A stretch of DNA of 22,783 nt from Cellvibrionaceae bacterium (GTDB taxonomy: Bacteria > Pseudomonadota > Gammaproteobacteria > Pseudomonadales > Cellvibrionaceae): assembly GCA_030597965.1 (NCBI GenBank), contig JAUVQU010000011.1, positions 1 to 22,783 on the forward strand, read 5' to 3'. The notes beneath the pieces were generated by a model. That model ran no database searches and had not been told where the DNA came from. It worked only from the letters and a program-made list of their open reading frames with translations. Of this stretch, positions 8,784 to 16,634 are shown in pieces. The translations under genes were made by a program, and so were the position numbers. Each line of letters opens with the position of its first letter. Position 1 is the first letter of the stretch.

Positions 8784-10013
8784 ATGCTGCACAAAATCTG
8801 GCTAAGCTTCTTCGTTATCGGATTTATCTCTGCGCTTTACCAGTGGCTGGGCCTTGGTGACAGCGCCGTGTTCCAACGCATGATCACCTCAACGTTTGAT
8901 ATGGCCAGCATGTCAGTAGAGCTCGCCATAGGCCTGATCGGCGTACTCAGCTTATGGCTCGGCATTGTTGCACTGGGTGAAGCCAGTGGCCTGGTCGCGC
9001 GGCTGGGAAATTTTATGTCACCGCTTTTTACCCGTCTCATGCCCGAGATTCCCAAAGGCCACCCCGCCATTGCGTCCATGTCGTTAAACTTATCAGCCAA
9101 TGTACTCGGCCTGGATAACGCGGCCACCCCGCTTGGCCTCAAGGCCATGAAGGATCTGCAAACACTCAACCCGATCAAAGACACCGCCAGCAACGCACAG
9201 ATATTATTTTTGGTGCTCAATACATCATCGGTCACACTGTTTCCCATTACCGTATTGCTCTACCGTGCACAGTTAGGCGCAGTTGATCCCGCATCAGTTT
9301 TTATTCCCATTCTTATTGCCACCAGTTGCTCAACACTCGTCGGCTTATTGGTCACCGCGTGGGTTCAGAAATTAAAGCTGTGGGATACCGTGGTACTGGC
9401 TTACCTCGGTTTGGCGGTGGCTTTGCTGCTCGCCATTGTCGGCTACTTCTCAACACTGGGCATGGAACAACTGCAAAGCCAGTCGAGCTTTGTCAGTAAC
9501 TTTTTATTGCTGAGCTTGATCATGCTGTTTTTAATCGTGGCCCATTATAAAAAGGTCAATGTTTACGACACCTTTATCGAAGGTGCAAAACAGGGTTTTA
9601 AGGTCGCCATAGACATCATCCCCTTCCTGTTGGCCATGCTGGTCGCCATCGGCGTATTCAGAGCCAGTGGCGCATTAGACATGCTGCTGGATGCCATTCG
9701 CTTTATCGTTGAAGTGTTTAATGGTGACACCCGCTTTGTAGACGTCCTGCCCACCGCCTTTATGAAACCACTCAGCGGCTCAGGCGCACGCGCCATGATG
9801 GTAGACACCATGAACACCTTCGGCGTGGACTCATTCCAAGGGCTTCTGGCTGCAACTATACAGGGCTCTACGGAAACCACCTTCTATGTACTGGCTGTGT
9901 ATTTTGGCTCTGTGGGCATTCGTCATGGTCGCCACGCCCTCACCTGCGGTTTATCGGCGGATTTAGCGGGCATTATTGCGGCTATTAGTGTGGCTTACTG
10001 GTTTTATGGGTAG
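8784..10013 (+). CDS. SpmA-SpmB fusion, nucleoside-recognition (Gate) domain membrane protein
   Basis: This 409-residue polytopic membrane protein joins two halves that are separate 'spore maturation proteins' in Bacillus. The N-terminal half carries the SpmA-like signature NLSANVLGLDNAATPLG (about 102-118). The C-terminal half (about 265-409) is SpmB-like: FIEGAKQGFKVAIDIIPFL, PLSGSGARAMM, and TIQGSTETTFYVLAVYFGSV. Both halves belong to the Gate/nucleoside-recognition family. This organism type does not sporulate, and the role of such fusions in Proteobacteria is not settled; transport of a small molecule across the inner membrane is the usual guess. It starts 26 bases after the SRD5A-like gene on the same strand and probably ends the operon. 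Confidence 0.85.
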   Translation: MLHKIWLSFFVIGFISALYQWLGLGDSAVFQRMITSTFDMASMSVELAIGLIGVLSLWLGIVALGEASGLVARLGNFMSPLFTRLMPEIPKGHPAIASMSLNLSANVLGLDNAATPLGLKAMKDLQTLNPIKDTASNAQILFLVLNTSSVTLFPITVLLYRAQLGAVDPASVFIPILIATSCSTLVGLLVTAWVQKLKLWDTVVLAYLGLAVALLLAIVGYFSTLGMEQLQSQSSFVSNFLLLSLIMLFLIVAHYKKVNVYDTFIEGAKQGFKVAIDIIPFLLAMLVAIGVFRASGALDMLLDAIRFIVEVFNGDTRFVDVLPTAFMKPLSGSGARAMMVDTMNTFGVDSFQGLLAATIQGSTETTFYVLAVYFGSVGIRHGRHALTCGLSADLAGIIAAISVAYWFYG

Positions 10014-10014
10014 T

Positions 10015-10041
10015 TGGCACGCTTAATGGCTATCCGTGCCA
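10015..10041. repeat. Short inverted repeat after the SpmAB fusion gene
   Basis: TGGCACG (10015-10021) and CGTGCCA (10035-10041) form a 7-base stem with a 13-base loop directly after the stop codon. No T-run follows, so a terminator role is only possible, not shown. Confidence 0.3.
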
Positions 10042-10101
10042 TACTGGAACGATAAGCAATTGTCGTGAAAATAAAATATAAGAACAACAGGAGGGTAATA
10101 A

Positions 10102-10497
10102 GTGAATTCACAGCTAACTAAATATGCTTTTTTATCTGGTGCCGCTTATTTCTGCTGCATGGCAATCGCCCATTTTTTCAGCATAAAAGTTCCAATATTA
10201 TTTGTGTACTACGACACCCCTTTTTATGCCTATCAGGATAAAATTATTTCTTTTTCAGTGTGCGCATATATAGCTCTTTTTTATTCCGCATCACAGCATC
10301 GCGTAGTAGCACTAAATGCCATTATTGTCTTAGCGATAACAGTGTTAGGGTTAAGCTTTGTTAATGTTTCAGATGATCTTGCATCTGTTATACAAGAAGG
10401 CCAATCAACGATTCCTTATTGGTTACAAACAGGTGCTATTGCTTTCTATCTGGCTACACTTTTGTTTCTATATATTAAAGATGGCAAAAACACATAA
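10102..10497 (+). CDS. Uncharacterised four-helix membrane protein
   Basis: I do not recognise a named family. The 131-residue product has four predicted membrane helices, at about 7-27, 48-63, 70-87 and 104-125. Distinctive motifs are LFVYYDTPFYAYQDKIISF between helices 1 and 2 and STIPYWLQTGAIAFYL at helix 4. The start is GTG at 10102, chosen because a very strong ribosome-binding site (AGGAGGG) sits 6 bases before it. The gene is AT-richer than its neighbours and leads into the interrupted methyltransferase gene 54 bases downstream. No function can be given. Confidence 0.75.
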   Translation: MNSQLTKYAFLSGAAYFCCMAIAHFFSIKVPILFVYYDTPFYAYQDKIISFSVCAYIALFYSASQHRVVALNAIIVLAITVLGLSFVNVSDDLASVIQEGQSTIPYWLQTGAIAFYLATLLFLYIKDGKNT

Positions 10498-10551
10498 TTA
10501 AAAAATTAAAGGGATCAGCCCCCTTAACAAAGTATTAACTCAGAGAAATTC

Positions 10552-11013
10552 ATGATGTCACTTGAAAAAAAAATACCCCCGCCTCTGGTAATGCTCTTAT
10601 TTGGCGCGTTAATGTGGTTTGTGGCAGGCATATCGCCAGCCACAAACCTCAGTGAGACCGCAATAGCTTTTGTCTCTGTTTAACTTTTATCGATTGGCGT
10701 GGTCTTTCTAATAGCCGGTACAGTCGCGATTAAACAAGCGGCTACCACGGTCAACCCGTTAAAGCCTGAAACAGCCAGCTCTTTGGTTACATCGGGTATT
10801 TATCGGATTACCAGAAACCCAATGTATGTTGGGTTGGCGTGCCAATTATTGGCGTGGGCCACTTATCTAGACTCTCTAGTAGCCGCAAGCTGTATCTTTC
10901 CTTATATGCTCTATATGCAAAGGTTCCAGATACAGCCGGAAGAAAAAGCCCTTACCGCACTGTTTGGACGAGACTTTGTCGATTACACCCGACAGGTGCG
11001 CAGGTGGTTATAA
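10552..11013 (+). pseudogene. Isoprenylcysteine carboxyl methyltransferase-family protein, interrupted by an in-frame TAA
   Basis: Reading from the ATG at 10552, the frame runs 43 codons (MMSLEKKIPPPLVMLLFG...), meets TAA at 10681-10683, and continues in the same frame for 110 more codons to a TAA at 11011. Without the internal stop it would encode 153-154 residues, the usual length of small bacterial ICMT-like methyltransferases. It has the family features: a first helix, the SAM-site signature TSGIYRITRNPMYVGL, and a C-terminal EEKALTALFGRDFVDYTRQV. The stop falls inside a hydrophobic stretch (AFVSV-stop-LLSIGVV), where a Leu codon TTA mutated to TAA is a simple explanation. The downstream part could start at GTG 10699 but lacks a ribosome-binding site. 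A sequencing error is the main alternative. Confidence 0.85.
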
Positions 11014-11017
11014 TTCT

Positions 11018-11836
11018 TTAATGTTTTTCCTCAGCTTTCTCTACGATGAGCGTACGTAACTCAGCGATCTGACGCTCAATATCCATGAGTGTTGGTTCAC
11101 CCATTTCTTCCGCGTGTTTCTGACGCTCACGCTCGTGTTCTTCTTCAAGGACATTCACCACTACACCGATGATCATATTGAGGAAGGCGAACGCGGTGAA
11201 GAAGATAAACGTGAGGTAATAAACCCAGCTGAGACCATAAACAGCCTGAGTTTCGTACATGACGTCGGTCCAGTCTTCAAAGGTCATCACCCGGAAAAGC
11301 GTCAGCAGACTAATGGCTATATCACCCCACAACTCTGGGTTAATCTCCGAGAAAAAGATCGAACCAACCGCTGCGTAAATATAGAAGATGATAAACATCA
11401 TCAGCATGATATAGCCAAGTTGTGGCAGGGCTTTAAGCAGCGAGTTGAGCAACATCCTCAGTTCGGGAATGATGGATACCATCCGCAGCACACGGAAGAT
11501 ACGCACTAGGCGCCCAACCAGCGCCAGTTCACTGTCTTCAATAGGAATCAAACTGACAATCACAATCGACGTATCAAAGATGTTCCAAGCCGATTTAAAA
11601 AAGTTCTTTTTTATCGGTTCCCCAAGAAAACGGACGATAATTTCCATCAGAAAAATAACGGTGATGGTGATATCAAGAATAACGATGATGTCGATCATCA
11701 AGGGCGGAAGATCGTAAGTACGTACACCAATCGTTACCGCCGAAAAGATAATGATACCAATAACAAACAGCTCAAATACTTTGTTGGAGCGCAGTTTAAA
11801 GAAGGATGCCTGAAGGCCATCATTACTGATCATCAT
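11018..11836 (-). CDS. Bacterial voltage-gated cation channel (NaChBac/BacNav-type ion transport protein)
   Basis: This single-domain 272-residue subunit should form a homotetrameric voltage-gated channel in the inner membrane. Helices S1-S4 lie at about 21-128. S4 carries arginines at 109, 112, 115 and 118 in the every-third spacing of voltage sensors, plus Arg127. S5 (about 139-162) is followed by a pore loop with selectivity filter TFEDWTD (185-191), then S6 (about 204-229, ending NMIIGVVVNVLEEE). The tail is charged, then IERQIAELRTLIVEKAEE, a probable coiled coil for tetramer assembly as in NaChBac relatives. The filter is more acidic than the classic sodium-selective TLESWS. The start ATG at 11836 has an AGGA ribosome-binding site. 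The gene converges on the methyltransferase remnant with only 4 bases between stops. Confidence 0.9.
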   Translation of the reverse strand: MMISNDGLQASFFKLRSNKVFELFVIGIIIFSAVTIGVRTYDLPPLMIDIIVILDITITVIFLMEIIVRFLGEPIKKNFFKSAWNIFDTSIVIVSLIPIEDSELALVGRLVRIFRVLRMVSIIPELRMLLNSLLKALPQLGYIMLMMFIIFYIYAAVGSIFFSEINPELWGDIAISLLTLFRVMTFEDWTDVMYETQAVYGLSWVYYLTFIFFTAFAFLNMIIGVVVNVLEEEHERERQKHAEEMGEPTLMDIERQIAELRTLIVEKAEEKH

Positions 11837-11882
11837 TTTTTCCTGTAAAAAACAAATAACAAAATCATAATAAATATCTATA

Positions 11883-11924
11883 AAAAAGCCCCAGTCAATC
11901 CGGTGGGATTAACCGAGGCTTTTT
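11883..11924 (-). terminator. Strong rho-independent terminator after the glnS-cysS-hemB-DUF3012 genes
   Basis: Two 19-base arms (11883-11901 and 11906-11924) pair with three mismatches around a GGTG loop. Reading on the - strand the stem is followed by a run of six T (complement of 11882-11887), and on the + strand by five T. It lies 12 bases after the DUF3012 stop, so it ends that operon on the - strand. It also separates that operon from the channel gene. Confidence 0.8.
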
Positions 11925-11936
11925 GCTGCTATTTAA

Positions 11937-12104
11937 TTATTTAAACAGGCAGTGCTTGGAATAGTCTTTAACTTCTTCCAAGGTTCTATCGCCTGTAGCT
12001 GTTGCCTTTATGTTTGCACACCACTTATCGGAACCTACTTCCGGTGAACATGCCGATAATATTGCAACCAAACCCAACAGTACTGAAAATTTAACTAGCT
12101 TCAT
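11937..12104 (-). CDS. Small DUF3012-type lipoprotein (55 aa)
   Basis: This short gene encodes a 55-residue protein with a lipoprotein signal: MKLVKFSVLLGLVAILSAC, lipidated Cys19. The mature part begins SPEVGSDKWC and ends DYSKHCLFK. I recognise this as the pattern of the small DUF3012 family (EVGS-x-x-WC near the N-terminus, a terminal KHC-hydrophobic-F). Two cysteines remain in the mature protein (Cys29, Cys52) and could form a disulphide in the periplasm. A GAGG ribosome-binding site sits 8 bases before the ATG. It starts 29 bases after hemB and is followed by a strong terminator, so it is probably the last gene of the glnS-cysS-hemB transcript. Function unknown. Confidence 0.85.
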   Translation of the reverse strand: MKLVKFSVLLGLVAILSACSPEVGSDKWCANIKATATGDRTLEEVKDYSKHCLFK

Positions 12105-12133
12105 CGTTTTTACCTCGTTTTATTGTTTAAACA

Positions 12134-13123
12134 TTACGCGTTATCTAACCAGTCGGCGATAGCTTCGGCGTAGTAGGTAATGATCAGATCACAACCTGCA
12201 CGCTTAAAGGCAGTCATGGTTTCCATCACAATCGCCTGTTCATCAATCACACCAGCGGCAGCACCTGCCTTGATCATCGCATACTCGCCACTCACGTGGT
12301 ACACCGCCATTGGACGGTCTGTGTTGGCTTTGATATTCGCAATAACATCAAGATAAGCCGTACCTGGTTTGACCATTAAAATATCAGCACCTTCCATCTC
12401 GTCCTGCATGGATTCAGCCAAAGCTTCACGCCCATTGGCCGCGTCCATTTGATAAGAATCACGGGTACCTTTAAAGGTGGAGTCTACGGCATCGCGGAAG
12501 GGGCCATAAAAAGCAGAGGCGAATTTAGTGGAATAGGACATTACAGGAATATGACTAAAACCATTTACATCCAGCACCTGACGAATCGCCAGGATCATGC
12601 CATCCATCATGCCGGAGGGCGCGATCATATCGACGCCCGCTTGGGCAGCGACAAGTACCTGCTTTTGTAAATTCTCTAATGTTAGGTCGTTTTCAACATC
12701 CGTGCCCTGCTCGTTCACCACACCACAATGGCCGTGATCGGTGTATTCACAGAAGCAATTGTCACTGATGACGATCATTTCAGGCTGGGCTTGTTTAGCT
12801 GTGCGAATAATTCGCGCCATCAAGCCGCCTTTGTTCCAGGTATCGCTGCCACAGGCATCTTTGTGAGTGGACACACCAAAGAGTAAAACGGCTTTAATTC
12901 CTTTAGACCAGGCGCGCTGCACGACGTCTGCCAGTTGTGATTCCGGGTAGCGGAAAACTCCGGGCATGCTGCTGATAGCGACCGGCTCAGTAATGTCTTC
13001 TTCGATAAACAGCGGCAGAATAAGATCGTTCGCGGTTACCTGATTCTCACGCACAAGATCACGCAATGCAGAGGTTCTGCGCAGGCGGCGAAAGCGAAAT
13101 TCCGGTGTTACTGTATTGGTCAT
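12134..13123 (-). CDS. hemB: Delta-aminolevulinic acid dehydratase (porphobilinogen synthase)
   Basis: The enzyme condenses two 5-aminolevulinate molecules into porphobilinogen, the second common step of haem and other tetrapyrrole synthesis, in the cytoplasm. The 329-residue protein is of normal length. The active-site lysines are Lys200 (MSYSTKFASAFYGPFRDA) and Lys252 (ILMVKPGTAYLD). The metal site SDNCFCEYTDHGHCG keeps Cys123, Cys125 and Cys133, so this is the zinc-dependent type rather than the magnesium-only aspartate type found in many Pseudomonas. It lies 13 bases after cysS on the same strand. The ribosome-binding site is weak, which suggests dependence on cysS translation. Confidence 0.97.
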   Translation of the reverse strand: MTNTVTPEFRFRRLRRTSALRDLVRENQVTANDLILPLFIEEDITEPVAISSMPGVFRYPESQLADVVQRAWSKGIKAVLLFGVSTHKDACGSDTWNKGGLMARIIRTAKQAQPEMIVISDNCFCEYTDHGHCGVVNEQGTDVENDLTLENLQKQVLVAAQAGVDMIAPSGMMDGMILAIRQVLDVNGFSHIPVMSYSTKFASAFYGPFRDAVDSTFKGTRDSYQMDAANGREALAESMQDEMEGADILMVKPGTAYLDVIANIKANTDRPMAVYHVSGEYAMIKAGAAAGVIDEQAIVMETMTAFKRAGCDLIITYYAEAIADWLDNA

Positions 13124-13136
13124 AATTTATTGACGC

Positions 13137-14573
13137 TTACTCGCGTCTCCACTTAGTTCCCTCGCGGGAATCTTCCAGCACAACACCTTGTGCTTTTAGG
13201 TCGTCACGAATCTCATCGGAACGAGCAAAGTTTTTGTCTTGCTTTGCCTGCACCCGTTCTTCAATTAAAGCCTCTATCGCCTCTGCACTCAACTCGTCCG
13301 CACCACCGGCCTGTAGAAACTCCTCTGGTGATGACTGCAAAATACCATAAATAGCGCCCATTGCTTTAAGTTCTGCGGCTAGGGTTTCTGCTTTAGCTTG
13401 CTCACCAGCTTTGGCGGCAGTGTTTAAATCCCGCACTAGGTCGTACATGGCAGCCAGTGCCACACTGCTGTTAAAGTCATCGTTCATAGCCTCAACAAAG
13501 CGTGCGTAGTATTCGCTAGCCGCGAGGGATTCAAGCGCTGCAGGCTGTACGCTGGCAAAGTCACGTAGAGCTGTGTAAAAACGCTCTAAGCCGGTACGCG
13601 CTTCTATCAGGTTATCTTCCGAGTAATTGATCGCGCTGCGATAATGGCGGCTGATCAATAGGTAGCGCACCACTTCGGGATGGTATTTTTTCAATACCTC
13701 ACGAATGGTGAAGAAGTTACCCAATGATTTGGACATCTTCTCGCCATCGACTCGAACCGCACCAGCGTGCATCCAGTAGTTTACAAAGGTACAGCCATTG
13801 GCCGCTTCACTTTGGGCTATTTCATTTTCATGGTGCGGGAATGGTAAGTCTGGACCACCACCGTGGATATCAAAGGTATTGCCCAGGCAGCATTTACTCA
13901 TGGCCGAACATTCAATATGCCAACCGGGACGACCGGCGCCCCAGGGAGTTTCCCATTTGATCGACTCGGCATCTTTGCCCTGCTCGCTAGAGGCCCTTTT
14001 ACTTGTTACTACACCCTTCCACAAGGCAAAATCACGCGGGTCTTCTTTGATGCTCTCAATATCGACTCGGGCACCGGATAAAAGGTCCTCAATATTCTTG
14101 TTGGTAAGTTTACCGTAACCGTCGAACTTGGTAACACGGTAGTACACATCACCATTATCACAGGTGTAGGCATAACCCTTATCAATCAGCACCTGAATCA
14201 TATCGATGATGTCTTGAATATGAGTCGTCGCCTTTGGTTCTTGATCAGGGCGAGCCACGCCCAGAACCGCTTCGTCTTCGTGCATGGCGTCAATAAAACG
14301 TTCGGTTAGATCCGTAAAGGTTTCGCCGTTTTCATTGGCACGATTAATAATCTTGTCATCGATGTCGGTGATGTTGCGGACGTAATTGACATCCCAACCC
14401 TGCGAGCGCAGGTAACGGGTAATCATGTCGAAAGAAACCAGCACGCGGGCATGACCTATATGGCAGTAGTCGTATACGGTCATACCGCAGACGTACATGC
14501 TGATTTTGCCTTCTTCAATTGGCTTAAAGGTTTCTTTCTGACGAGTCAGTGTGTTGTATATTTTTAGTGCCAT
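13137..14573 (-). CDS. cysS: Cysteinyl-tRNA synthetase
   Basis: This class I aminoacyl-tRNA synthetase charges tRNA-Cys with cysteine. HIGH is at 38-41 (YCHIGHARV) and KMSKS at 279-283. The likely zinc ligands that select cysteine are Cys29, Cys222 (WHIECSAMS), His247 and Glu251 (FPHHENEIAQSE), matching the E. coli set. The DALR and anticodon-binding region follows, ending KWRRE. Compared with the E. coli sequence as I remember it, there is an insertion of roughly a dozen residues between LWK (186) and KWETPWGAGRPGW (about 206). The gene is 27 bases after glnS on the same strand and 13 bases before hemB. Confidence 0.97.
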   Translation of the reverse strand: MALKIYNTLTRQKETFKPIEEGKISMYVCGMTVYDYCHIGHARVLVSFDMITRYLRSQGWDVNYVRNITDIDDKIINRANENGETFTDLTERFIDAMHEDEAVLGVARPDQEPKATTHIQDIIDMIQVLIDKGYAYTCDNGDVYYRVTKFDGYGKLTNKNIEDLLSGARVDIESIKEDPRDFALWKGVVTSKRASSEQGKDAESIKWETPWGAGRPGWHIECSAMSKCCLGNTFDIHGGGPDLPFPHHENEIAQSEAANGCTFVNYWMHAGAVRVDGEKMSKSLGNFFTIREVLKKYHPEVVRYLLISRHYRSAINYSEDNLIEARTGLERFYTALRDFASVQPAALESLAASEYYARFVEAMNDDFNSSVALAAMYDLVRDLNTAAKAGEQAKAETLAAELKAMGAIYGILQSSPEEFLQAGGADELSAEAIEALIEERVQAKQDKNFARSDEIRDDLKAQGVVLEDSREGTKWRRE

Positions 14574-14600
14574 TTCAAATTCTTCTAATCTGTTCAGGCG

Positions 14601-16292
14601 TTACGCCTTGTTCGCCCAATTGTCTTTTAAGCCAATCGCTCGGTTAAATACTGGCTTGTCTTCTGTGCTGTATCGACTGTCCAAACAGAAATACCCTTCT
14701 CGCTCGAACTGATAGCTCTGTTCTGGCTGTGCCCTGACCAAATTCTTTTCCGCCTTGCAACCGCTCAGGATGGTTAATGACTCAGGATTAATCGCATCTA
14801 GGAAATTCTTGTCGCCCGTATCAGGAGCCACATCGCTAAAAAGGCGGTCGTATAAACGCACTTCAGCGTCGATACAGTCGTTGGCGTCCACCCAGTGAAT
14901 CACGCCGCGTGGTTTCATACCTTCTGGTGGGTTCTCACCCACGGTATTGGGTATCAAGCTGGCCACAACCTCAAGCATTTCACCGTTTTCATCGGTAATC
15001 ACGGCATCGGCCTTAATCACATAAGAGCCGCGCAAGCGCACATATTGACCCAGCACTAAGCGTTTAAACTTCTTACGCGATAATGTTGTGTCTTCTGTAA
15101 AGTCGGCACGGTCAATATAGATTTCACGGCTGATCGGCAACTCGCGCTTACCCTGCGACTCATCATTCGGATGTACCGGCTGAGTCATTATTTGAACTTC
15201 GCCTTCCGGCATATTTTCAATGGTGACCTTAAGCGGATTCAAAACACACATGGCACGCGGTGCAGTGTTGTTTAAGTCATCACGCACACAGAATTCCAGC
15301 TGGCCCACATCAATGACACTGGCCGATTTAGTCACACCGATCATTTCGCAGAAATTACGCAGAGACGCTGGCGTGTAACCACGACGGCGCATACCAGAAA
15401 TGGTCGGCATACGCGGATCATCCCAGCCGTCCACATGACCTTCGTCCACCAACTGCTTCAGTTTACGCTTAGACGTCACTGAGTAGCTCAGTTCAAGACG
15501 TGCAAACTCATACTGCTTGGGTGTACTGGGCACCGGCAGGTTTTCTGTAAACCAATCGTACAGTGGGCGGTGGTCAGCAAACTCCAGTGTACAAACTGAA
15601 TGGGTTACGCCTTCGATAGCATCTTCCTGACCATGTGCAAAATCGTAAGTTGGATAGATACACCACTTATCACCGGTCTGGTGATGCGATTGCTTACGAA
15701 TGCGGTACAGCATAGGGTCACGCATATTCATGTTAGGGCTGGTCATGTCTATCTTGGCGCGCAGCACACAGGCACCCTCTTCGTATTCACCGGCACGCAT
15801 TTTTTCAAAGTCGGCCAGGTTTCCCTCTGGGCTGCGATCGCGTTGCGGGCTGTCTTTACCTGGCTTGGTTGCCCAGCCACGATATTCACGTGTCTCGTCA
15901 GCGCTCAAGTGACAAACGTAAGCTTTGCCCTCTTTAATTAAGTGCAGCGCCCACTCGTAGAACTGATCAAAATACTCAGAGGCATAGCGTACGTCACCCG
16001 CCCAATTAAAGCCCAACCAGCTCACATCCTTCTTGATAGCATCAACGTATTCCTGGTCTTCTTTGGCAGGGTTGGTGTCATCGAAACGCAGGTTACACTC
16101 ACCGCCAAATTCCGCCGCCAAACCAAAGTTAAGACAGATGGATTTAGCGTGGCCTATGTGCAGATAACCGTTGGGCTCCGGGGGAAAGCGGGTCACCACT
16201 TTATTGTGTTTTCCCGATTCAATATCCTGCTTGATAATTTGCTCCAGGAAATTGAGAGGCTTGGCCGGTGAATCTGTTGTTGTATTGTTCAT
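14601..16292 (-). CDS. glnS: Glutaminyl-tRNA synthetase
   Basis: This class I synthetase charges tRNA-Gln with glutamine. The 563-residue protein shows the catalytic core with PPEPNGYLHIGHAKS (HIGH at 45-48), LRFDDTNP, and the second motif SVTSKRKL (VTSKRK 272-277, where E. coli has VMSKRK). GWDDPRMPTISGMRRRGYTP and the two beta-barrel anticodon-binding domains follow. These features separate it from glutamyl-tRNA synthetase. It is the first gene of the - strand unit glnS-cysS-hemB-DUF3012, and is divergent from ppiB across 342 bases. The - strand TATAAT at 16379-16384 probably serves it. Confidence 0.97.
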   Translation of the reverse strand: MNNTTTDSPAKPLNFLEQIIKQDIESGKHNKVVTRFPPEPNGYLHIGHAKSICLNFGLAAEFGGECNLRFDDTNPAKEDQEYVDAIKKDVSWLGFNWAGDVRYASEYFDQFYEWALHLIKEGKAYVCHLSADETREYRGWATKPGKDSPQRDRSPEGNLADFEKMRAGEYEEGACVLRAKIDMTSPNMNMRDPMLYRIRKQSHHQTGDKWCIYPTYDFAHGQEDAIEGVTHSVCTLEFADHRPLYDWFTENLPVPSTPKQYEFARLELSYSVTSKRKLKQLVDEGHVDGWDDPRMPTISGMRRRGYTPASLRNFCEMIGVTKSASVIDVGQLEFCVRDDLNNTAPRAMCVLNPLKVTIENMPEGEVQIMTQPVHPNDESQGKRELPISREIYIDRADFTEDTTLSRKKFKRLVLGQYVRLRGSYVIKADAVITDENGEMLEVVASLIPNTVGENPPEGMKPRGVIHWVDANDCIDAEVRLYDRLFSDVAPDTGDKNFLDAINPESLTILSGCKAEKNLVRAQPEQSYQFEREGYFCLDSRYSTEDKPVFNRAIGLKDNWANKA

Positions 16293-16634
16293 ACTAATTA
16301 CTTATATACCCAAAAGGCGTGACGGTTATCGTATCTACACGCCCAAAATTGATTAATGGGGCGCGTGAAAAATCGTGTATTATAGCCGCCAAAGGCTGCT
16401 GTAAGCATCTAATTTTGAGAGACTTTTTATTCAAGTGTTATTTTGTCCCGTGGTGGTGTCGCTTAAAAGCGCCTACTGTTGGTAAAAACGTACTTGCCTC
16501 AGGGCACCTACTTTTTGCTCTCGGTCATTTATTACACATAAATTCTCTCGTTCCGTGCGCTTTTGCCTAGCCACAAAACAAAATACCGGCTCACCCAAAG
16601 AGCCTTTACAAGATTTTTATTTTAGGAGTAAGCA
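16293..16634. other. Divergent intergenic region between glnS and ppiB
   Basis: These 342 bases hold no convincing gene; the open frame at 16319-16570 has no family features. On the - strand a perfect TATAAT -10 (16379-16384) would start glnS transcription near 16372, leaving a leader of about 80 bases; the matching -35 (TGCTTA at 17 bases) is poor. On the + strand a small hairpin, GGCTC (16588-16592) and GAGCC (16600-16604), lies in the presumed ppiB leader. An AGGAG ribosome-binding site precedes the ppiB ATG. A ppiB promoter is not clear to me. Confidence 0.55.
16379..16384 (-). promoter_or_regulatory. Probable -10 element of the glnS promoter
   Basis: The - strand reads GGCGGCTATAATACACG here, a perfect TATAAT hexamer about 87 bases before the glnS ATG. 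The -35 region is weak, so the assignment rests on the -10 and position. Confidence 0.5.

Noticed and set aside
10504..10530. Imperfect inverted repeat (AAGGG/CCCTT) between the unknown membrane protein and the methyltransferase remnant
   Set aside because: Only 5 pairs, no T-run; likely chance in AT-rich sequence.
11114..11509. 131-residue + strand open frame opposite the ion channel gene
   Set aside because: It is the complement of conserved channel helices and its own composition (rich in His, Asp, Lys) looks like a shadow.
11018..11836. Potassium channel as an alternative call for the ion channel
   Set aside because: The pore lacks the TVGYG-type potassium filter and has the FEDW form of the sodium/calcium family.
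16319..16570. 83-residue open frame in the glnS-ppiB intergenic region
   Set aside because: No ribosome-binding site, no recognisable family, and it spans the glnS promoter region.
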